35,489 nucleotides of DNA from IMG/VR virus record IMGVR_UViG_3300007734_000623, positions 1-35,489 of that record. One strand, 5' to 3'. Below the pieces are notes generated by a model. That model saw only the letters and a program-made list of their open reading frames with translations. It had not been told where the DNA came from and made no database searches. This document shows positions 6,800 through 15,386 of this stretch, piece by piece (within the stretch, counting starts at the first letter, position 1; each line of letters begins with the position of its first letter). The stretch is from a virus. Made by a program: the position numbers and the translations under genes.

Positions 6800-8284
6800 A
6801 TGACCCACCCCCCTACCCCGACCCCCATCGCGCCCAGCGTCCCAAAAAAAATTAAAAAAATTGAGACAACGCTCGACCCAAACCAGAACCCGTTTGTCGA
6901 ATTCGTAAGACTCTACAAAAATAACCCTGTAAGGTTTGTGCAAGAAGTGTTGGGCGTCACGCCTGACCCGTGGCAAGCTGAATTTCTGATGCACATTGCC
7001 AAGGGTAACCGCCGCATCTCTGTCAGGTCCGGCCACGGCGTTGGCAAATCGACCGCTGGCGCTTGGGCCATGCTCTGGTATCTACATTTGCGGTTCCCGG
7101 TGAAGATTGTGGTCACGGCCCCCACCAGTAGCCAGTTGTATGACGCCTTGTTTGCTGAACTCAAGCGCTGGATCAAGGCCATGCCGCAGCTCTTACAGGA
7201 TCAGCTCGAGGTCAAGCAGGATCGCATCGAGGTCAAGGATGCCGCCACCGAGGCCTTCATTTCAGCACGCACGTCCAGGGCCGAGCAGCCCGAGGCCCTC
7301 CAGGGCGTGCATAGCGACAACGTGATGCTGGTTGGGGATGAGGCATCGGGCATCCCTGAACAGGTCTTTGAGGCCGCTGGTGGCTCCATGTCTGGACACA
7401 ATGCCGTGACGCTGCTGCTGGGCAACCCGGTGCGGTCCAGTGGGTTTTTCTACGACACCCACAACAGGCTTGCTGATGACTGGGTGACTATGAAGGTAGC
7501 GTGCGCTGACTCACCTCAAGTCAGCGAGGCCTACATTGAGGAGATGAAGGCGCGTTACGGTGAAGAGTCCAATGCTTACCGCATTCGCGTCTTGGGTGAA
7601 TTTCCGCGGTCAGACGATGACACGGTGATCCCCATGGAGCTGCTGGAGATGGCCTCCAACCGGGACGTTGAGGCGAGTCAGCACGCCAAGATGGTGTGGG
7701 GCTTGGACGTTGCCCGATTTGGTTCTGATAAGTCAGCCTTGTGCAAGAGACAGGGCAATGCTGTCACTGAACCCATCAGGACGTGGAAAAACTTGGATTT
7801 GATGCAGCTCACGGGTGCCATTGTGGCTGAGTGGGAAGTCTTGATGCCCAGCGCCAGGCCGCAAGAGATCTTGGTGGACTCGATTGGTTTGGGTGCTGGG
7901 GTTGTGGACCGGTTGCGGGAGTTGGGGTTACCGGCTCGCGGGATCAACGTGGCCGAGAGTCCGGCCATGGGCAATACTTACAGGAATCTGAAAGCTGAAC
8001 TCTGGCACAAGGCCAAGGCCTGGCTTGAGGCGCGGGACTGTCGGATGCCCAAAGATGAGGCGTTGATTGCTGAGTTGGCCACAGTGAGGTATTCGTTCAC
8101 GAGTTCGGGCAAGATCCAGATTGAGGGGAAAGATGAGATCAGGAAACGCGGCCTGCCGTCCCCTGACCGGGCAGATGCGTTTTGTTTGACCTTTGCGTCT
8201 GACGCTGTTGTCGGGATGTACGGGTCTGCTGGGTCTGCCAAGTGGTCGCAGCCTTTGCGCCGCAACCTGCCAAGGGTTGCATAA
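6800..8284 (+). CDS. Terminase large subunit
   Basis: A 494-aa packaging motor. The ATPase half has Walker A around K83 (SGHGVGKST) and Walker B D180-E181 (VMLVGDEASG). The nuclease half (RNase H fold) has the expected acids: D303 (GLDVARFGSD), D360 (ILVDSIG) and D456/D459 (SPDRADAF). It pumps DNA through the portal and cuts it. The ribosome site is weak (TTGAGAAA). The N-terminus is Pro/Thr- then Lys-rich (PPTPTPIAP..KKIKK) and probably disordered. Full length, no defects seen. Confidence 0.95.
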   Translation: MTHPPTPTPIAPSVPKKIKKIETTLDPNQNPFVEFVRLYKNNPVRFVQEVLGVTPDPWQAEFLMHIAKGNRRISVRSGHGVGKSTAGAWAMLWYLHLRFPVKIVVTAPTSSQLYDALFAELKRWIKAMPQLLQDQLEVKQDRIEVKDAATEAFISARTSRAEQPEALQGVHSDNVMLVGDEASGIPEQVFEAAGGSMSGHNAVTLLLGNPVRSSGFFYDTHNRLADDWVTMKVACADSPQVSEAYIEEMKARYGEESNAYRIRVLGEFPRSDDDTVIPMELLEMASNRDVEASQHAKMVWGLDVARFGSDKSALCKRQGNAVTEPIRTWKNLDLMQLTGAIVAEWEVLMPSARPQEILVDSIGLGAGVVDRLRELGLPARGINVAESPAMGNTYRNLKAELWHKAKAWLEARDCRMPKDEALIAELATVRYSFTSSGKIQIEGKDEIRKRGLPSPDRADAFCLTFASDAVVGMYGSAGSAKWSQPLRRNLPRVA

Positions 8285-8308
8285 TTGGGGATCAAAGGAG
8301 TAGCAAGC

Positions 8309-8503
8309 ATGAAGATGACCAAAGCGCAAAAGAAAGTTGGCAAGGTAATGGGCGAGTACAAGTCTGGGACCTTGCATTCGGGTAAGGGCGGCAAGGTTGT
8401 GAAGAACCCCAAGCAGGCCATTGCCATTGCGTTGTCCGAGGCCAAGATGCCTATGCGCGGATCACGCACTGCCACCAACATGAAGTCACGGGGCATGAAA
8501 TGA
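8309..8503 (+). CDS. Small basic protein, DUF6496-like
   Basis: A 64-aa, Lys-rich protein with the pattern VGKVMGEYKSGTLHSG...KNPKQAIAIALSEA, which I recall as the DUF6496 phage/bacterial family of unknown function. I chose the ATG at 8309 because AAAGGAG lies 8 nt upstream; a TTG at 8285 has no such site. It is the first of three overlapping tiny basic proteins after the terminase. DNA binding or a minor head role would fit its charge, but neither is shown. Confidence 0.8.
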   Translation: MKMTKAQKKVGKVMGEYKSGTLHSGKGGKVVKNPKQAIAIALSEAKMPMRGSRTATNMKSRGMK

Positions 8504-8655
8504 AACCCGGCCTCTATGCCAATATTCACGCCAAGCAGGCACGCATTGCGGCTGGCTCCAAAGAGAAGATGCGTAAACCCGGCTCGCCCGGCGCTCCCAC
8601 TGCCAAGGCTTTCAAGCAGGCAGCCAAGACGGCCAAAGTGGCCAAGAAGAAATGA
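8500..8655 (+). CDS. 51-aa basic hypothetical protein
   Basis: An ATG at 8500 overlaps the previous stop (ATGAAATGA context) and opens 51 codons ending in a Lys/Ala-rich tail (QAAKTAKVAKKK). The N-terminus (MKPGLYANIHAKQARIAAGS) resembles small proteins I have seen next to terminase or portal genes in other phages. Its TGA overlaps the next ATG by 4 nt. Very basic; function unknown. Confidence 0.75.
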   Translation: MKPGLYANIHAKQARIAAGSKEKMRKPGSPGAPTAKAFKQAAKTAKVAKKK

Positions 8656-8903
8656 TCAAGCGCGGATCTGAGACGTTCTCAGGCTACAACGCGCCCAAGC
8701 GCACGCCTGGTCACAAGACCAAGAGTCATGCGGTGCTGGCAAAGTCTGGAGATGAGGTCAAGCTCATCAGGTTTGGGCAGCAGGGTGTGACTGGGTCCCC
8801 TGATGGGTCCAAGAGAAACGAGGCCTTCAAGGCCAGGCACGCAAAGAACATTGCCAAGGGCAAGATGAGCGCGGCCTACTGGGCAAACAAAGTGAAATGG
8901 TGA
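8652..8903 (+). CDS. 83-aa conserved basic phage protein
   Basis: It starts with an ATGA overlap on the previous gene. Pattern: FSGYNAPKRTPGHKTKSHAVLAK, IRFGQQGVTGSP and a C-terminal FKARHAKNIAKGKMSAAYWA. This is a recurring small protein in phage structural regions with no assigned function that I know. It is rich in Lys and Gly with no acidic patch, so nucleic-acid contact is plausible. It belongs to the 8309-8903 cluster of basic miniproteins. Confidence 0.8.
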   Translation: MIKRGSETFSGYNAPKRTPGHKTKSHAVLAKSGDEVKLIRFGQQGVTGSPDGSKRNEAFKARHAKNIAKGKMSAAYWANKVKW

Positions 8904-8909
8904 GGACAT

Positions 8910-9422
8910 ATGGCAACTAAAGACTATGAACGCGCAGCCGAGCAGATGATGAAGGCCAACGGCGCCAAGTGCCCGGTGGCTACTCAAGACATCACGGTGA
9001 ACTTGAAGAACCGTGGCAAGGCCATCAATTCGGCAGAGTACGGCCCTGAGAACCCGGCACTGCCAAATAAGCAGTTTTGGATGAAAAAGGCAAACACCTG
9101 GGAAGTGAGCGAGAAAGACGCGAAGACCTGTCTTTGCGGTAACTGCGCCGCATTCAACCAGGAAAAGTCAATGCTTGACTGCATCGCCAAGGGCATTGGG
9201 GATGAGGGTGACCCTTGGGCCATGATCGAGGCCGGTGACCTGGGTTACTGCGAGATTTTTGATTTCAAGTGCGCATCGAGTCGTACTTGTGATGCCTGGG
9301 TTGCTGGTGGTGACCAGGGTGAGACTGATGGCGAAGACAATGGCGAAGAGTACGGTGGCAACGACATGGGTTCTGCCGGCATGGGTTCGCTGATCACGAT
9401 CAATGTTGAGGGTAAGGATTGA
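8910..9422 (+). CDS. Cys-rich, probably metal-binding protein
   Basis: A 170-aa protein with cysteines at C21, then CLCGNC, a single C, GYC, FKC and RTC (residues about 74-129). This spacing would fit a zinc or Fe-S site; it recalls small HiPIP-like proteins but the match is not firm. The C-terminus (about 133-160) is acidic and Gly-rich. GAGGAC precedes the ATG. It sits between basic miniproteins and a glycosyltransferase-like gene before the portal. Function unknown. Confidence 0.7.
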   Translation: MATKDYERAAEQMMKANGAKCPVATQDITVNLKNRGKAINSAEYGPENPALPNKQFWMKKANTWEVSEKDAKTCLCGNCAAFNQEKSMLDCIAKGIGDEGDPWAMIEAGDLGYCEIFDFKCASSRTCDAWVAGGDQGETDGEDNGEEYGGNDMGSAGMGSLITINVEGKD

Positions 9423-10114
9423 TCGCACCCATCGCTGTTGCCACTGTCAAGGGCAAGTGCTTGCGCATGATGATGATGAGCGTGCGCGAGTACGCCAGCG
9501 AAGTGCCCATCTATTTGCGCGGACCTGAGTCAGTCATTGGCGCGCATGATGCCGATCACCAGATCCACGGCCAACCATCTACGTTTGGCGAGTGCTACAA
9601 CGAGGTGATTGATGCCGTCTTTGCTGACGGGTTTGACTCTGTCGTTGTGGCCAATGATGACATTGTCCTGACGCCCACCAGTTACCAAGTGCTGATGGAT
9701 GACGTGGCGCTGCTAAAGAAAGAGGTGCCCAAGCTGGGCTGGGTGGCTGCTAGGTGTGATGCATCCAGGGCCACGCAGAACATCAGGTCCAACCCGTTTG
9801 GTGAGGATCTGTACTACTTCAAGCACCCCTGGGAAGAGCACATTATGCCCATGGAGTGCCCGTCTCCCATCTTTGCCTGGATCTCGCGTGAGGCCTGGGA
9901 AGTGGCCAAGTATCCACCGCTGAATTGGTACTCTGATGACGTGCAATGCACCGATTTGCTGGCCGCCGGGTTTCAGCACTACCTGTCCCGGTCCTATGTC
10001 CACCACGTTGGCAGTCAGACAATTGGCCTTGATGGTGCCAAATTGATTCAGCAGGCAACACCGTGGCTGAGAAAGAACCGACCCGAATATGCCAAGCAAT
10101 GGTTTGACACTTAA
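9419..10114 (+). CDS. GT-A glycosyltransferase-like protein
   Basis: A 231-aa protein with features of a small GT-A fold: an N-terminal beta strand, FGECYNEVIDAVFADGFDSVVVANDDIVL with a DxD-like N79-D80-D81, and a later YSDDVQCTDLLAAGF segment resembling the acceptor-side acidic motif. The start is a TTG overlapping the upstream TGA, with GAGGGTAAGGA just before it; the first ATG lies 50 nt further in. It is followed by an overlapping methyltransferase-like gene. It may decorate virion proteins or host surface sugar; the substrate is unknown. Confidence 0.65.
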   Translation: MIAPIAVATVKGKCLRMMMMSVREYASEVPIYLRGPESVIGAHDADHQIHGQPSTFGECYNEVIDAVFADGFDSVVVANDDIVLTPTSYQVLMDDVALLKKEVPKLGWVAARCDASRATQNIRSNPFGEDLYYFKHPWEEHIMPMECPSPIFAWISREAWEVAKYPPLNWYSDDVQCTDLLAAGFQHYLSRSYVHHVGSQTIGLDGAKLIQQATPWLRKNRPEYAKQWFDT

Positions 10115-10622
10115 CCTGGGTAGTGGCCGTGACCGGCGCACTGAGTGCGTAAACGCTGATATTCGCGCTGACGTTGGCGCTGATTGGATCGTTGACATTT
10201 CCAAATTGTCATATGGTGAGGTGGTTCAGTCGCCAGGTGACCTGGTGACTATTCGGCCAGGGATGTTCTCCAAGATCATTGCCATTGACGTGCTCGAGCA
10301 TATCCCCGACCTGGTTGCGGCCATGACCAATTGCCGGGATCTGCTGGAGATGGGCGGCGAGATGCACATATCAGTACCCTATGACCTGAGTCTGGGTGCC
10401 TGGCAAGACCCCACCCATGTGCGTGCATTCAATGAGAATTCATGGGTTTATTACTGCGCCTGGGCTTGGTATCTTGGTTGGACGGGTTCAAGGTTCAACA
10501 TGGAGCACCTGGAGTTTAGATTTAGCCCAGGCACAGACTTAGAATTGCCGCAAGATCAATTGCTGCGCACACCCAGGGCGGTTGAGTCCATGTATGTGGT
10601 TTTGAAGAAAGTCAAAATATGA
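10089..10622 (+). CDS. Class I SAM-dependent methyltransferase-like protein
   Basis: A 177-aa protein beginning with a Rossmann motif I, LNLGSGRDRR (residues 8-17), an acidic strand-2 position (NADIR), and an IIAIDVLEHIPD motif like those of SAM methyltransferases of the Methyltransf_11 kind. The later HISVPYD and HVRAFNENSW segments fit the substrate-side half. It overlaps the preceding glycosyltransferase by 26 nt and the portal by 4 nt. The pairing suggests joint sugar or protein modification; the target is unknown. Confidence 0.7.
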   Translation: MPSNGLTLNLGSGRDRRTECVNADIRADVGADWIVDISKLSYGEVVQSPGDLVTIRPGMFSKIIAIDVLEHIPDLVAAMTNCRDLLEMGGEMHISVPYDLSLGAWQDPTHVRAFNENSWVYYCAWAWYLGWTGSRFNMEHLEFRFSPGTDLELPQDQLLRTPRAVESMYVVLKKVKI

Positions 10623-12811
10623 TCAACGATCTGGAAATTAGCACCGACATTGTGTCCACCGAGCAGATGGATGACAGCGAGCTGCAAGGAATCATCACGT
10701 CTGACCTTGAGGACGCAATCAGCTACATCGATTCGGACCTGAGTCCCGTTCGCGCCAAGGGCACCGAGTACTACCGTGGCGACCCCTTTGGCAACGAGGA
10801 AGAGGGGCGCTCCCAGGTTGTGGCCATGGAGGTGCGCGACACGGTGAGCGCCATGATGCCAAGCCTCATGCGCGTGTTTTTCAGCACCGAGAATGTTGTT
10901 GAGTACATTCCCCGTGGACCAGAGGACGTGAAGGGTGCGCAGCAGGCAACTGACTATGCAAACCTGATCTTCACGTCTGACAACAACGGGTTTATGACCA
11001 CCTATGCCTTGTTCAAAGACGCATTGGTGCGCAAATGCGGCATCGCCAAATACTGGTGGGAAGAAGAGGAAAAGGTCCGCATCGAGGAGTACTCTGGCCT
11101 GGATGACCAGACCCTGCAAATCTTGTCCCAAGAAAATGCTGAGGTCAAGATTGTTGTGTCTTACCCTGACCCGGCCATCTCCCAGGAAATGATCGACCAG
11201 GTCAACGCGCAGGCAATGGCAGCAGGCCAGCCAGCGCCGCCAGTGCCCATGATCCATGACGTGCAGATCAAGCGCGTGATCAAAGATGGGCGCGTGCGGA
11301 TCATGGCCGTGCCGCCAGAGGAGCTGGTGATTGATCGCCGGGCACGGTCCTTTGAGGATGCTGCCATCATTGCGCACCGCCAGATGCTGACCGTGGCCGA
11401 TCTGATCGCCATGGGGTATGACGAGGATGAGGTGCGCGACAACCTGACCTCCAACGACCTGGATTCAAACGAGGAATTTTTGGCGCGCCAGCCTTTGAAC
11501 AACATCACGGGCAACAACAACACGACCAACCCCATGATGCAGCGCGTTTTGTACGTTGAGGCGTACTCGCGGGTGGACTATGACGGTGACGGTATCCCAG
11601 AGCTACGCAAGATCTGCTGCATGGGTTCTGGCTACAACATTGTGCGCAACCTGCCAGCGTCCCACAATCCATTTGTGGATTTCCCCTGCGATCCAGAACC
11701 CCACACGTCGCCCCTGGAGTCCATGTCGATTTTCGACATCACGCATGATTTGCAAGAGATCAAGTCTGAGATCTTGCGCAACACGCTGGACTCTTTGGCC
11801 CAGTCGATTCACCCCAGGACCGCGATTGTTGAGGGCCAAGTCAACATCGATGACGTGCTCAACAACGAAACGGGTGCCGTAATCAGGATGCGTGCCCCTG
11901 GCATGGTGCAACCATTCAACACCCCCTTTGTGGGCCAGGCCGCATTTCCCATGCTGGACTATGTGGACCAGATCAAGGAAGACCGCACCGGCATGAGCAA
12001 GGCCGCCATGGGTTTGAACGCTGATGCCTTGCAGTCAAGCACCAAGGCAGCGGTGGCGGCCACCATCAGCGCAAGCCAGGGACGCATTGAGCTGACCTCG
12101 CGGATCTTGGCCGAGGGCATGAAAAAGCTCTTCAAGGGCATCTTGTTCTTGATCACCACCCACCAGGACAAGCCCCGCATGGTGCGCCTGCGCAACGAGT
12201 GGGTGCAGATCGACCCGCGCGCCTGGGACAACTCCATGGACGTGTCGATCAACATTGGCCTGGGCCAGGGTGACGTGAACGAGCGCTTGCAGGGTCTGAT
12301 GATGATCTTGCAAAAGCAAGAGCAGGCCTTGAGCACCATGGGTGCCGATAACCCATTTGTGACCATGACTCAGTTTTCGCGCACGCTGCGCAAGATTGTG
12401 GAATTGTCCGGGTTCAAGGATGCCAGCCAGTACTTCAAGGACGTGCCCGAGGGCTATATGCCGCCTCAGAAACCCGAGCGCCCAACACCAGAACAGGTGC
12501 TGGCCCAGGTCCAGGCCGAGTCCATCCAGGCCGATATTCAGAAAAAGGCTGCCGAGCTTGAATTGAAGCGTGATCAGATGATTCGGGATGATGATTATCG
12601 AAGAGATCAACTCGCCCAGGACTTAATGCTCAAGAAGTACGAGCTTGAGTTAAAGTATGGGGTGCAGATTAGCACTGCCGAGATTGAAGCCCGGCAGGCT
12701 ATGGACAGAGAGGCACTGATCCAGCAGTCAGCTCTCATGGCCCAGGCCATGCAGCAGCCGACCCAGGCACCAGTGCCGCCCATCAACCCTAATAGTGGAA
12801 TGGTTCAATGA
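10619..12811 (+). CDS. Portal protein (SU10/P22-like)
   Basis: A 730-aa head-tail connector. The N-terminal part (YYRGDPFGNEEEGRSQVV, DTVSAMMPSLMRVFF) and size fit the SU10/P22-type portal of short-tailed phages; a dodecameric ring at the head vertex is expected. The C-terminus from about residue 620 is a long charged helix (KKAAELELKRDQMIRDD) ending in a Gln/Pro tail, like the barrel seen in P22 portal. ATGA overlap with the previous gene and with the next. Assignment is by pattern and position between terminase and capsid. Confidence 0.88.
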   Translation: MINDLEISTDIVSTEQMDDSELQGIITSDLEDAISYIDSDLSPVRAKGTEYYRGDPFGNEEEGRSQVVAMEVRDTVSAMMPSLMRVFFSTENVVEYIPRGPEDVKGAQQATDYANLIFTSDNNGFMTTYALFKDALVRKCGIAKYWWEEEEKVRIEEYSGLDDQTLQILSQENAEVKIVVSYPDPAISQEMIDQVNAQAMAAGQPAPPVPMIHDVQIKRVIKDGRVRIMAVPPEELVIDRRARSFEDAAIIAHRQMLTVADLIAMGYDEDEVRDNLTSNDLDSNEEFLARQPLNNITGNNNTTNPMMQRVLYVEAYSRVDYDGDGIPELRKICCMGSGYNIVRNLPASHNPFVDFPCDPEPHTSPLESMSIFDITHDLQEIKSEILRNTLDSLAQSIHPRTAIVEGQVNIDDVLNNETGAVIRMRAPGMVQPFNTPFVGQAAFPMLDYVDQIKEDRTGMSKAAMGLNADALQSSTKAAVAATISASQGRIELTSRILAEGMKKLFKGILFLITTHQDKPRMVRLRNEWVQIDPRAWDNSMDVSINIGLGQGDVNERLQGLMMILQKQEQALSTMGADNPFVTMTQFSRTLRKIVELSGFKDASQYFKDVPEGYMPPQKPERPTPEQVLAQVQAESIQADIQKKAAELELKRDQMIRDDDYRRDQLAQDLMLKKYELELKYGVQISTAEIEARQAMDREALIQQSALMAQAMQQPTQAPVPPINPNSGMVQ

Positions 12812-13068
12812 ACGAAGACCAAGTGCGTAAGGGCCGCAAGGCCGAGCAGTTGCTGCAAGACGAGGTCTTTGCGGCTGCGCTGGAAAAGCTCGAAAACGAG
12901 CAGTTGTGGGCATTCAAGGGCAGCAAGCCAGAGGAGGCCGACAAGCGCGAACAGGCTTACGCCATGATCAAGGCCATTGAGTTGTTCAAGACCGAAGTCA
13001 CCAAGATGGTGGACAACGGCAAACTGGCGCAGCGAGCAATTGAACGCGCCCAGAAAGTCACCGTATGA
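12808..13068 (+). CDS. Small helical protein between portal and scaffold
   Basis: An 86-aa, highly charged, helical protein overlapping the portal and scaffold genes by 4 nt each. Its place is conserved in style in SU10/P22-like phages, where small helical proteins follow the portal, but I do not recognise a family. It may assist scaffold or portal incorporation; this is inferred from position only. Confidence 0.7.
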   Translation: MNEDQVRKGRKAEQLLQDEVFAAALEKLENEQLWAFKGSKPEEADKREQAYAMIKAIELFKTEVTKMVDNGKLAQRAIERAQKVTV

Positions 13069-14060
13069 GCACGCAGGCAGCACAAGTAAGCGCCCCTGCG
13101 GGTCCAATGAATTTGGCCGAAGCGGCCAACGCTCTCGAGGGAATACTGCCAGTTGATGGAGAACAGTCGCCCGAAGAGACGCAGTTGCCAGAGTCCGAAG
13201 AGGATGATGGCGCGGCCTTGAGCGAGGAATCATCAGCGGATGCAGACGCTGCTGATGAGGAAACGCAAGAGGAACAGTCCGAAGAAAATGAGGAATCCGA
13301 GGAGCAAGAACAGCCAACCGTCTTCACCGTCAAAGTTGACGGCAAAGAAGTTGAGGTGACGCTGGACGAGCTCCAAAAGGGTTACTCAAGGACCCAGGAC
13401 TACACACGCAAAACGCAACAGATCGCCGAGATCAGGAAACAAGTCGAAGCTGAGACTGAGGCAGTGCGTGCCGAACGTGCGCAATACGCACAGATGTTGG
13501 GAGCGTTACAGGCCCAGCTCCAAAATGCTGAACCTCAAGTCGATTGGGACCGTCTTTACCAGGAAGACCCCATCGAGTGGGTGCGGCAAAAAGAGGTGAT
13601 GCGCGAGAGACAAGAAAAACTCCAAGCGATTCAATTTGAACAGCAACGGGTGGCTCAACTCTCGCAGCAAGAGCAGCAGCAGCATTTTCAAACGCATTTG
13701 CAAGAGCAGCACGCAAAGCTGCTTGAAGTCATTCCCGAGTGGAAAGACCCGGCAAAGGCGAAAGCAGAAAAGCAGATGCTGGTCGAATTCGGTCAAAAGA
13801 CTGGATTCACACCCGAGGAGTTGAAGGCCATTGTGGATCACAGGGCGGTTGTTGCGTTGCGTAAAGCAGCGCTATACGACCAGATGATGACCAAGCGAAA
13901 AGCAATCACCCCCGTGACCAATAACGGTCCACGGCCTGCCAAGCCAGGTGCAGCAGGCCGGGTATCCCAAACAACTGAGGCAACTCGCGCCAAACAGCGT
14001 CTCGCAAAGACTGGCCGTGTCGATGATGCGGCCTCCGCAATCTATCAACTTTTGAGGTAA
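13065..14060 (+). CDS. Scaffolding protein
   Basis: A 331-aa protein: a very acidic, low-complexity N-terminus (about 22-85), a short ordered segment (VFTVKVDGKEVEVTLDELQ), a long Gln/Glu coiled coil (about 115-235) and a basic C-terminus (from about 280). Acidic helical protein directly upstream of the major capsid gene is the usual look of a phage scaffold, which guides shell assembly and leaves before DNA entry. It ends 4 nt before the capsid ATG. No protease motif is seen. Confidence 0.8.
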   Translation: MSTQAAQVSAPAGPMNLAEAANALEGILPVDGEQSPEETQLPESEEDDGAALSEESSADADAADEETQEEQSEENEESEEQEQPTVFTVKVDGKEVEVTLDELQKGYSRTQDYTRKTQQIAEIRKQVEAETEAVRAERAQYAQMLGALQAQLQNAEPQVDWDRLYQEDPIEWVRQKEVMRERQEKLQAIQFEQQRVAQLSQQEQQQHFQTHLQEQHAKLLEVIPEWKDPAKAKAEKQMLVEFGQKTGFTPEELKAIVDHRAVVALRKAALYDQMMTKRKAITPVTNNGPRPAKPGAAGRVSQTTEATRAKQRLAKTGRVDDAASAIYQLLR

Positions 14061-14064
14061 CACC

Positions 14065-15027
14065 ATGACTATCGTCACCAATACCTTCACGAGCTACTCT
14101 GCAAAGGGTATCCGCGAAGACCTGAGCAATGTGATCACCAACATTGCTCCCGAAGAAACTCCATTCCAATCCAACATTGGCCGCGAAACCATCTCTAACA
14201 CTTTGTTTGAGTGGCAGACCGATACCCTGGCAGATGCCGCAGCAAATGCGCAGCTCGAGGGTGATGACGTTGGATCGTTTGATGCTGTCACCGCCACCGT
14301 GCGTTTGACCAACTATGCTCAGATTTCGCGCAAGACCATCATCTTGTCGAACACTGAAGAAGTGGTCAACAAGGCTGGTCGCCGTTCTGAGTTGGCCTAT
14401 CAGATCGCCAAGCGCGGTTCTGAATTGAAGCGCGATCAAGAATACATTTTCTTGAATGGCGGTGTTGCTGTTGCCGGCAACACGACCACTGCTCGCGTGA
14501 CTGCCTCTTTGGGCGCGTTTGTCAAGACCAACACTGACAAGCAGACCAACGGCGTTGATCCCAGCTACACCACGCTGCCCAACAGTGCTCGCACTGACGG
14601 TAACGTGCGCACCTTCACCGAGACGATCCTCAAGAACGTCATCCAGAAGGTGTGGACTGCTGGCGGCACTCCAAAGATCCTAATGTGCGGCCCTGTCAAC
14701 AAGCAGCGCGTCTCTGGTTTCTCTGGCATTGCCTCTTCACGTTTCAACATCGATGGCGGTGCAAAACCTGCCACGTTGATCGGTGCCGTTGACATTTATG
14801 TCAGCGATTTCGGCAACGTGCAAGTCATTGCAAACCGTTTCCAGCGCGAGCGTGATGCATGGGTGATTGACCCCGACTACGCCAAAATGACTGTGCTGCG
14901 TCCTTACCAGCAAGTCGAATTGGCGAAGACTGGTGACGCTGAGAAGCGTATGTTGTTGATCGAGTATGGCTTGAAAGTGTTGGCTGAAAATGCCCACGGC
15001 CTGGCCGCTGACTTGGTCACCTCCTGA
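14065..15027 (+). CDS. Major capsid protein (DUF5309/SU10-type)
   Basis: A 320-aa protein with the look of the DUF5309/SU10 major capsid family: N-terminal GIREDLSNVITNIAPEETPF, an IGRETISNTLFEWQTD strand, AQISRKTIILSNTEEVV and a late WVIDPDYAKMTVLRPY. It should adopt the HK97 fold and build the head. GAGG lies about 8 nt before the ATG. Its codons look highly regular, as expected of an abundant protein. A stable hairpin follows its stop. Confidence 0.88.
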   Translation: MTIVTNTFTSYSAKGIREDLSNVITNIAPEETPFQSNIGRETISNTLFEWQTDTLADAAANAQLEGDDVGSFDAVTATVRLTNYAQISRKTIILSNTEEVVNKAGRRSELAYQIAKRGSELKRDQEYIFLNGGVAVAGNTTTARVTASLGAFVKTNTDKQTNGVDPSYTTLPNSARTDGNVRTFTETILKNVIQKVWTAGGTPKILMCGPVNKQRVSGFSGIASSRFNIDGGAKPATLIGAVDIYVSDFGNVQVIANRFQRERDAWVIDPDYAKMTVLRPYQQVELAKTGDAEKRMLLIEYGLKVLAENAHGLAADLVTS

Positions 15028-15035
15028 TAACTGAC

Positions 15036-15074
15036 TAGGAGACGGGGCCAGGGAAACCTGGCCCCACTTACATG
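15036..15074 (+). promoter_or_regulatory. Shine-Dalgarno bridged to its start codon by a hairpin
   Basis: AGGAG (15037-15041) lies 30 nt before the ATG at 15072. Between them is a perfect 9-bp stem (GGGGCCAGG 15044-15052, CCTGGCCCC 15057-15065) closed by a GAAA tetraloop. Folding it leaves 2 + 6 nt between SD and ATG, an ideal spacing. No other ribosome site exists for the next gene. There is no T-tract, so it is not a standard terminator, though it could also protect the capsid mRNA 3' end. Confidence 0.7.
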
Positions 15075-15386
15075 GACAAAAGAATTCTTGATGTAAGCCC
15101 CGACAAGGGCATCACGCGCACCTGGCATTTCAACCCTGATACCGAAGAAACCACGATCCAGACCTCTCAGGACGTGACGGCAGTGATTGAGGCCAACAAG
15201 CGTGACTTTGCAGCGATTGACAACAAGGCAAACTGGCAAGGCGAGTGGCATCACGTTGCAAGCATCCCAGAGGCCTTGTATTACAAGCTCAAAGCCGAAG
15301 GCAAGCTCGATGATGAGGCTTACATGAAGAAGTGGCTTAACGATCCAGACAATCGATTCTTTCGCGTGAGGCCTGGCCAAGTATGA
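15072..15386 (+). CDS. Conserved phage protein after the capsid gene
   Basis: A 104-aa protein with the pattern GITRTWHFNPDTEETTIQT, a middle WQGEWHHVASIP and a C-terminal WLNDPDNRFFRVRPGQV, which I recall from many phages next to capsid or tail genes, without a known role. Its start depends on the hairpin-bridged ribosome site upstream. It overlaps the next gene by 4 nt. A head or tail accessory role is inferred only from position. Confidence 0.78.
   Translation: MDKRILDVSPDKGITRTWHFNPDTEETTIQTSQDVTAVIEANKRDFAAIDNKANWQGEWHHVASIPEALYYKLKAEGKLDDEAYMKKWLNDPDNRFFRVRPGQV

Noticed and set aside
6555-6803. 82-aa frame between the terminase genes
   Set aside because: No ribosome site; Arg/Gly-rich end arises from the GC island; covers the probable origin.
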